NCBI GenBank assembly: GCA_902784045.1
Contig: CACZTE010000064.1
Span: 1 to 11,569 of the forward strand
Reading direction: 5' to 3'
Origin: an uncultured Eubacterium sp.
Lineage (GTDB): Bacteria > Bacillota > Clostridia > Eubacteriales > Eubacteriaceae
Length of the DNA: 11,569 nucleotides
The position numbers and the translations under genes are program-made. Positions 7,257 through 11,569 of the stretch are shown piece after piece. The notes under the pieces were generated by a model. That model was not told where the DNA came from, ran no database searches, and worked only from the letters and a program-made list of their open reading frames with translations. Numbering within the stretch: the first letter of the stretch is position 1; every line of letters begins with the position of its first letter.

Positions 7257-8375
7257 TTATCCCTCCAACATACCGGCGCCTTTTTTCAGATAATCGGTAA
7301 TCGACAAATGCTGCGGACAGGCTTTTTCGCATTGACGGCAGGCGACGCAATCCGACGCCATGCGCCCTTCTCCCGTCGCTTGCCGGTAAGCCTTCACCGC
7401 CGCTTCCGTCTGTCCGCTGACCAGCTGTTTGTTCATCGCCGAAAAAATATCCGGAATGGCAATCCCCTTGGGGCATCCATCGACACAATAATGACAGGCC
7501 GTGCAGGGAATCGCCGCCGAATGGCCGAGAATGTGCTGAGCCTCCTGAATGATCTTTTGCTCTTCCTCATTCAAAGGTTCAAAATGGCGCATATTAGAGA
7601 GGTTGTCCTCCATTTGGGAAAGATTTGACATCCCCGAAAGCACCGTGATAATACCGTCAAGGGACGCGGCGAAACGAATGGCCCAGGACGCGTAGGACAT
7701 ATCCGGATGATACGCGTCAAACAGCGCCTTAACCGCTTTGGGCGGATTGGCCAGGGTGCCGCCTTTCACCGGCTCCATCACGACGATGGATTTACCGTGT
7801 CGTCTAGCCGTCTCATAATTGGCCCTCGCTGTCACCGACGGATTTTCACAATCGGCATAATTGATTTGAAGCTGAACAAAATCGACCTCCGGGTGATCTG
7901 TCAAAATCTGATCAAGCAATTGGGGACCGGCGTGAAAAGAAAAGCCGAAATGCTTCACGAGCCCTTGCGCTTTCTGCTCCTTTACAAAATCCCAAAGGTG
8001 AAACCTGTCATACTTTTTATAATTGTTTTCCATAAAAGCGTGAAGAAGATAATAATCAAAATACCCCGCGCCCGTCCGTTTTAAGCTGGTATAAAACTAC
8101 TTCTTTGCCGCTTTTTCCGTTGGTGCCAGCAAAAACGCGTTAATCTTTGTCGCCAGGGTATAAGTGTCTCTGGGATAACGGTCAACCAACGCTTTTTTGA
8201 TGGCTTTCTCCGACCCCGGATAGACAAAGGCCGTGTCAAAATAGGTAAACCCGGCATCCATAAACAAATCCACCATCTGTTTGACCTGTTCGACATCCGT
8301 GCTGAGCCCTCTTCTCGGCAGGCGCATCAGACCGAAGCCCAGTTTTGGCACATCTTTTCCAAAATAATCCGACAT
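7257..8375 (-). pseudogene. Aldo/keto reductase with C-terminal double [4Fe-4S] domain, interrupted by one in-frame TAG
   Basis: The frame would encode 372 positions, normal for the ferredoxin-containing aldo/keto reductases (COG1453 type). A TAG at 8097-8099 (codon 93) splits it. Codons 1-92 carry catalytic Asp47 (FDTAFVY), Tyr52 and Lys77 (ATK). After the TAG the same frame continues at once with FYTSLKRTGAGYFDYYLLHA, including catalytic His112, then the rest of the barrel. Two CxxCxxCxxxCP clusters follow (Cys 291/294/297/301 and 343/346/349/353). The next in-frame ATG (8033) lies after His112 and lacks a Shine-Dalgarno, so neither half has a full active site. There is no frameshift. The start ATG 8375 has AGGAGGA (8384-8390) 8 bases upstream. 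Function if expressed: NAD(P)H- or ferredoxin-linked carbonyl reduction in the cytosol. It is either a recent nonsense pseudogene, a sequencing error, or a TAG-read-through gene. Confidence 0.85.
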
Positions 8376-8417
8376 GTGATTCTTCCTCCTCCATGAATGG
8401 AATGAATAGTGTTATCT

Positions 8418-8446
8418 ATTATAACAAACGAAACCAAATCGTGAAA
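8418..8446 (-). promoter_or_regulatory. Promoter of the ferredoxin-type reductase gene
   Basis: A perfect TATAAT (8423-8418) with an extended TGT immediately upstream, and a weak TTTCAC -35-like box (8446-8441) 17 bases further up. It lies about 43 bases upstream of the start codon. The extended -10 makes it a credible promoter even though the -35 is poor. The rest of 8447-8546 shows nothing recognisable. Confidence 0.55.
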
Positions 8447-8546
8447 CAGGCCATCGCCAGGACGCTGTTTTGGTTTTGCCCTCAGCCCATGAGGAGCAAG
8501 CACAAACTTAAAACGATTGCCAATATTCCTACAGCCTTTTTTCTGG

Positions 8547-9101
8547 TTATTCATTCACAGCGATCCACTGTCTGTCCCGCTTTTCGTAGGCATGAGTACC
8601 GCCCATCCGGAAGGTGCCTCTCACGCCGTAGGCATCGGCGTTTAAGACAGACGTATAAGTTATCCGCGCGTGACTGCCTCGCACATCGATTACCGGGTTC
8701 TCAATGCCGATGGTAAAATAAGTCAAGCTGCCGTTTGCCACATCGGCAAAGTATTCCTCTCTTGTTTGCTGTTTGCCGCCCATAAGGGTAAAAACCTTGT
8801 CCTCCGACACCAGTTCACGCATCGCGTCGATATCGGCATCGGCCATCGCCTGACAATAACGCACCTGAGTAAAAAGCACAGCGAGCTACTCCTCATCAAA
8901 GCGCCGTGAATCCGCGCCGCTAATCGCGACATTGTTGAATACCGAAAAATCATAAAGGTCCATTGTTTCACCGCCTCCCGTTTTTTCTGTCGCTGTGTCC
9001 GATTGTGTTCCCTGCGCTGTTGTGTTGATGTTTAACCCGCCGCGGCCGCAAAGGGCAAGTAAAACGACACACGCGCAAATAACCCGCGATCCCTTTCGCA
9101 T
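8547..9101 (-). pseudogene. Exported NTF2/SnoaL-like protein, interrupted by one in-frame TAG
   Basis: The frame from ATG 9101 (AAGGAG at 9111-9116, 9 bases upstream) spans 184 positions. Residues 1-20 form a basic then hydrophobic signal-like segment (MRKGSRV, then CACVVLLALCG), followed by a Thr/Gly/Gln-rich linker. Codon 72 is TAG (8886-8888). The same frame then continues with LAVLFTQVRYCQAMADAD, MRELVSEDKVFTLMGG, QTREEYFADVANG and a closing KRDRQWIAVNE, a complete cone-shaped NTF2/SnoaL-like domain of about 110 residues. Helix 1 of that domain begins right at the TAG, so the stop breaks a normal protein rather than marking a boundary; an in-frame GTG at 8879 has no good ribosome site. 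The signal segment has no canonical lipobox (LALC, then an Arg where CGC would give a better one). Function is unknown; such domains bind small molecules or act as isomerases or hydrolases. It is a nonsense pseudogene or a TAG-read-through gene. Confidence 0.72.
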
Positions 9102-9168
9102 GATGACTCGCTCCTTTCCCCTCATCGGCTCCCGCCTCTGTAAGCGCCGGTTGCTTTTTTCTGATTTT

Positions 9169-9202
9169 ATTATATAAACGCGGGCTATCGGAACAATGGG
9201 CA
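9169..9202 (-). promoter_or_regulatory. Promoter of the NTF2/SnoaL-like gene
   Basis: A perfect TATAAT (9174-9169) with a TTGTTC -35-like box 16 bases upstream. The -35 lies in TGCCCATTGTT (9202-9192), identical in sequence and in distance (17 bases) to the element before the flavodoxin promoter. The promoter is about 67 bases from the start codon. Confidence 0.6.
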
Positions 9203-9255
9203 ATTTTTCCCGGTTGGTTGCTAAGGAAACGGTTTTCGAGAAACAGTTGCTTTAT

Positions 9256-9298
9256 AAAAAAAGAGCGCCTGCCGGCATACTGAATCATGCAGGCAGGC
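9256..9298 (-). terminator. Rho-independent terminator of the cstA transcript
   Basis: On the minus strand GCCTGCCTGCAT (9298-9287) pairs with ATGCCGGCAGGC (9278-9267) with one mismatch. GCTC and seven T residues (9262-9256) follow. It separates the cstA-side transcript from the next promoter at about 9170-9200. Confidence 0.88.
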
Positions 9299-9397
9299 AT
9301 AAAATGACCGATCTCCGCAGAGGCTTTCCGTCGCTCGGAACATTGTCAATGGTTGAATGCTGTCACCCTCGCGTAAAAAAGCGTATGGACAGATGTT

Positions 9398-9619
9398 TCA
9401 TCCCTTGGTCTTCGCCGATTTCTTCACTTCCTCGTGAAAGAAATAATTGACAACCACCGGCGGCTCGCCGAAATCGGCGCAATGGGCGTCGTCATCTCGA
9501 TAATAACGCATCCCCCGGGCGTCGGTATAGTCCCGGATTATTTGTAATTTCAGCGTCTTTGAATCAATACGGTCATTTCCCGGGAAATAATCAAACACTG
9601 TCAGGTGCCGTGAAGCCAA
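9398..9619 (-). CDS. Hypothetical short reading frame downstream of cstA
   Basis: A 73-residue frame ending in TGA at 9398, on the same strand as cstA and ahead of the shared terminator. The sequence has a protein-like centre (VFDYFPGNDRID, then GMRYYRDDDAHCADFGEP) and a basic tail. I do not recognise a family. The only start is TTG at 9619, with a weak purine-rich GAGAGAG three bases before the preceding codon. The frame stays open further upstream to a TGA at 9671-9673 with no ATG. It may therefore be a genuine small protein with a rare start, a 5'-truncated remnant, or chance. It could be co-transcribed with cstA, whose stop is about 85 bases upstream. Confidence 0.35.
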   Translation of the reverse strand: MASRHLTVFDYFPGNDRIDSKTLKLQIIRDYTDARGMRYYRDDDAHCADFGEPPVVVNYFFHEEVKKSAKTKG

Positions 9620-9703
9620 ATGCTCTCTCGCGGATAAATAATTGAATGTATATTGCTTAATCCGAGTGTATCAGCGTGATCAGCGAGAAAAAATGAGGAT
9701 TGA

Positions 9704-11314
9704 TCACTTTTCAACCCGCTCAGCTTGTTCGTCAGAATGAACTGTTTCGATTGGTTGGTCCGTTTCAATTTCTTCGGCCAGTTCGGTCTGTTCAGCCGTT
9801 TCAATTTTTTCTGTCTGTTCAGCTTGTTTGTCCACTTCATCCCGCGTCCGATGATCGCGGTTAAGGAAGACCAGGTAAATCACAAACAGTGTCAGCGCCG
9901 CGAGAATCCCCACCGTATAAGCTATATTGATATTTAACAGAAGGCCTTCCTTTGCCATCAAAATATAGGTTACGCTCACTGCCGTCATAAAGGTCGCCGG
10001 CAAGGCAGTAATAAGTGAGCCAAAACGGTATTTGCCTTTTTGAATCAGATAGGCCGACGCTACCCACAGCGCGATCATTGCGATGGTCTGATTACTCCAG
10101 GAGAAATAACGCCAAATCGTCTGAAAGCCGTTGTTATCCACCAGAGCAAACCACGTCAGCACACCGCCGGCAATCAACAGTGGAAGGGTGATTAGCAATC
10201 GGTTTTTTATGTGCTTTTGGTCAAGGTGAAAGGTCTCTGCGATAATCAGCCTTGCGCTGCGAAAAGCGGTATCCCCCGATGTGATCGGGCAGACCACCAC
10301 ACCGGCAACTGCAAGAGCCCCGCCGAAAATGCCAAGGACACCTTTGGAAATGTCATAGACTACATTGGACGCGCCACCGGCCAGGGCATGATTAAGTAAA
10401 TCTGTCGAGCCGTAAAAAGCGACGCCTGCCGCCGCCCAAACGAGGGCAATCGCGGCTTCCACGATCATCGCGCCGTAGAAAACCTTTCGTCCTTCTTTTT
10501 CGCTGGTGATGCACTTGGCAATCATCGGCGATTGGGTGGCGTGAAACCCGGAAATGGCGCCACAGGCAACAGTAACAAACATATATGGCCAAATCGGCGT
10601 GCCTTCGGGATGCAGATTTTGAAGCGTGATTTCAGGGATGGTGTAAGTCCCGCCGGAAATGAGAATGCCGCCGATAACGGAAATCGCCATGATGATGAGC
10701 AACACACCGAAGACCGGATAGAGCTTACCGATGAGCTTATCAATGGGCAAAATGGTCGCGAGAAAATAATAGGCCAAAATGATGATAACCCAAACATTTC
10801 CAGTTAAAAAATCCGGCGTGAGCTTGGCCAGAAGCTCTGCGGGACTGACAACAAAAACCGCGCCGCAAAGCACCAACAGCACAACGGTAAAGACGCGCAT
10901 GATCCATTTGACCCAGCCACCGATGTAGGTTCCAGAGAGTTCGGCAATGGACGAGCCGCGATGTCGCGAGCTGATCATGCCGGTCATATAATCGTGAACC
11001 GCGCCGCCCAAAATCGAACCGAACACAATCCAGAGGAACACGACGGGCCCGAACACCGCGCCCATCAACGCGCCGAAAATAGGGCCGGTACCGGCAATAT
11101 TCAGCAGTTGAATTAAAAACGCTTTCCACGTCTTCATCGGCACGCAGTCGACGCCGTCATTAATCGCGATGGCCGGCGTATCTCTGTCATCCGGAGCAAA
11201 AATGGTCTCGGTGACACGGCCGTAAACCAGAAAACCGATAATTAACATACCAAAAGACAATAACAGGATAACGTATAATAAGTTGCGCAAATTACTAATA
11301 AAAAAAGCCGACAC
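9704..11314 (-). CDS. cstA: CstA-family transporter (carbon starvation / pyruvate-peptide uptake family)
   Basis: A 536-residue polytopic membrane protein with hydrophobic helices through most of its length. Family landmarks are NDGVDCVPM (52-60), LNIAGTGPIFGALMG (71-85), SGFHATQSP (255-263) and CPITSGDTAFRSARL (342-356). E. coli members (CstA, BtsT) import pyruvate and have been linked to peptide use; here the substrate is inferred only from the family. The last ~45 residues form a Glu/Thr/Gln-rich repetitive cytosolic tail not typical of the family. GTG 11314 has GAGG 9 bases upstream, but both lie inside a strong hairpin (11308-11337). A start at TTG 11290 would also fit the family N-terminus, so the start is uncertain by eight codons. 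No TAG or frame damage is seen in the body. Confidence 0.93.
   Translation of the reverse strand: MSAFFISNLRNLLYVILLLSFGMLIIGFLVYGRVTETIFAPDDRDTPAIAINDGVDCVPMKTWKAFLIQLLNIAGTGPIFGALMGAVFGPVVFLWIVFGSILGGAVHDYMTGMISSRHRGSSIAELSGTYIGGWVKWIMRVFTVVLLVLCGAVFVVSPAELLAKLTPDFLTGNVWVIIILAYYFLATILPIDKLIGKLYPVFGVLLIIMAISVIGGILISGGTYTIPEITLQNLHPEGTPIWPYMFVTVACGAISGFHATQSPMIAKCITSEKEGRKVFYGAMIVEAAIALVWAAAGVAFYGSTDLLNHALAGGASNVVYDISKGVLGIFGGALAVAGVVVCPITSGDTAFRSARLIIAETFHLDQKHIKNRLLITLPLLIAGGVLTWFALVDNNGFQTIWRYFSWSNQTIAMIALWVASAYLIQKGKYRFGSLITALPATFMTAVSVTYILMAKEGLLLNINIAYTVGILAALTLFVIYLVFLNRDHRTRDEVDKQAEQTEKIETAEQTELAEEIETDQPIETVHSDEQAERVEK
9713..9846 (-). repeat. Imperfect repeat encoding the acidic CstA tail
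   Basis: In the 3' end of cstA the plus-strand text CCGTTTCAATTTCTTC recurs as CCGTTTCAATTTTTTC, each followed within about 14 bases by a CTGTTCAG-type element; a third, weaker copy lies near 9747. It encodes repeated (E/Q)T-E-type units such as EQTEKIETAEQTELAEEIET. The layout suggests slippage or duplication growth of a disordered tail. Confidence 0.5.
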
Positions 11315-11337
11315 TGTGAAAAACCTCGCAGTGTCGG
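11300..11337 (-). terminator. Terminator-like hairpin straddling the cstA start
   Basis: On the minus strand CCGACACTG (11337-11329) pairs perfectly with CAGTGTCGG (11316-11308) across a 12-base loop. One C and seven T residues (11306-11300) follow. The loop contains GAGG (11327-11324), the apparent Shine-Dalgarno of cstA, and the right arm contains its GTG. It is either the terminator of an upstream gene off the right edge or a regulatory attenuator for cstA. Confidence 0.8.
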
Positions 11338-11569
11338 TTCGAAAAACTGTTTAAATTGATGCTTGTTTCCATCTTCTTCGTCCATGGCTTCATATATTTA
11401 TCATGGTAACTGTTCTTCCCCGTCGTCCAAAGTATCCGGCGGCTTTTACAGCCTGCTATCGTCCATCGGAAACGCTGTCCACCGGGATATTCTTTTAAAG
11501 AACCGGCCTCTTTAATTTCTGATTTTGATCAATCGAAGGGACTGCTTGAAAATATCTGTTCGACAATAG
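11338..11569. other. Right-edge stretch without a supported gene
   Basis: Neither strand holds an open frame with a credible start, ribosome site and coding character here. Short open stretches exist (minus strand 11528-11295; plus strand 11410 to the edge) but have no ATG start or recognised domain. It could be the cstA upstream leader or the end of a gene outside the window. I recognise no riboswitch consensus. TTCTTTTAAAGAA (about 11490-11502) is a small palindrome. Confidence 0.4.

Noticed and set aside
7257..8033. Treating the ferredoxin half as an independent gene starting at ATG 8033
   Set aside because: It has no ribosome site, and the 21 codons before the ATG continue the reductase barrel, including its catalytic His, in the same frame.
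8034..8096. A frameshift as the cause of the split reductase
   Set aside because: I checked the frame: the 63 bases between the TAG and ATG 8033 are exactly 21 codons in the same frame, so the only lesion is the TAG.
8345..8716. Plus-strand 123-residue frame and similar antisense frames over the middle genes
   Set aside because: These are shadows of minus-strand genes or promoters without ribosome sites or recognisable domains.
11295..11528. Minus-strand open stretch of 77 codons ending in TAG-TAA
   Set aside because: It follows directly on a TGA, has no early start codon, resembles no family, and its end would be encoded by the terminator hairpin.
11410..11569. Plus-strand frame running off the right edge
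   Set aside because: It has only 53 codons, no ATG or ribosome site, and no recognisable domain; it cannot be supported from this window.
1..11569. CRISPR arrays, tRNA or rRNA genes, insertion sequences, attachment sites
   Set aside because: No regularly spaced direct repeats, no tRNA/rRNA-like sequence that I could recognise, and no transposase or terminal inverted repeats were found by reading.

Overview
The window looks like a chromosomal segment of an anaerobic, fermentative Firmicute (Clostridia, perhaps the Eubacteriaceae). The support is strong AGGAGG-type ribosome binding sites, TATAAT promoters, T-tailed intrinsic terminators, near-even base composition by eye, and a gene set of ferredoxin-type aldo/keto reductase, flavodoxin, NHLP-type peptide exporter and CstA-type carrier. 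The genus is inference; no rRNA, tRNA or marker gene is present.

Left part (1-3574, plus strand): the 3' portion of one ABC exporter subunit, then a complete second one. Together they are the paired peptidase/permease/ATPase and permease/ATPase subunits of the NHLP (nitrile-hydratase-leader-peptide) RiPP export system. The leader peptidase domain of the first subunit, and presumably the precursor peptide and modification enzymes, lie off the left edge. A convergent intergenic region with stem-loops (3575-3851) closes the operon.

Middle part (3852-9101, all minus strand): an accessory redox cluster. In transcription order it holds (a) an NTF2/SnoaL-like secreted or lipoprotein-like gene; (b) an aldo/keto reductase with a C-terminal double [4Fe-4S] ferredoxin domain; (c) a flavodoxin followed by an AKR5-like reductase; (d) a TetR regulator followed by another aldo/keto reductase. 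Promoters precede each of the four units. Units (a) and (b) are each interrupted by one in-frame TAG codon, with clear homology continuing in the same frame on both sides. They are either two nonsense pseudogenes or evidence of TAG read-through.

Right part (9256-11569, minus strand): a CstA-family transporter with an unusual repetitive acidic tail, then an unidentified short reading frame and a strong terminator. The cstA start region is straddled by a perfect 9-bp terminator-like hairpin with the Shine-Dalgarno in its loop and the start codon in its stem. The last ~230 bases hold no gene I can support.

The middle genes plausibly reduce toxic or fermentative carbonyls using NAD(P)H, flavin and Fe-S carriers. 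The exporter pair and the CstA carrier look functionally independent neighbours.
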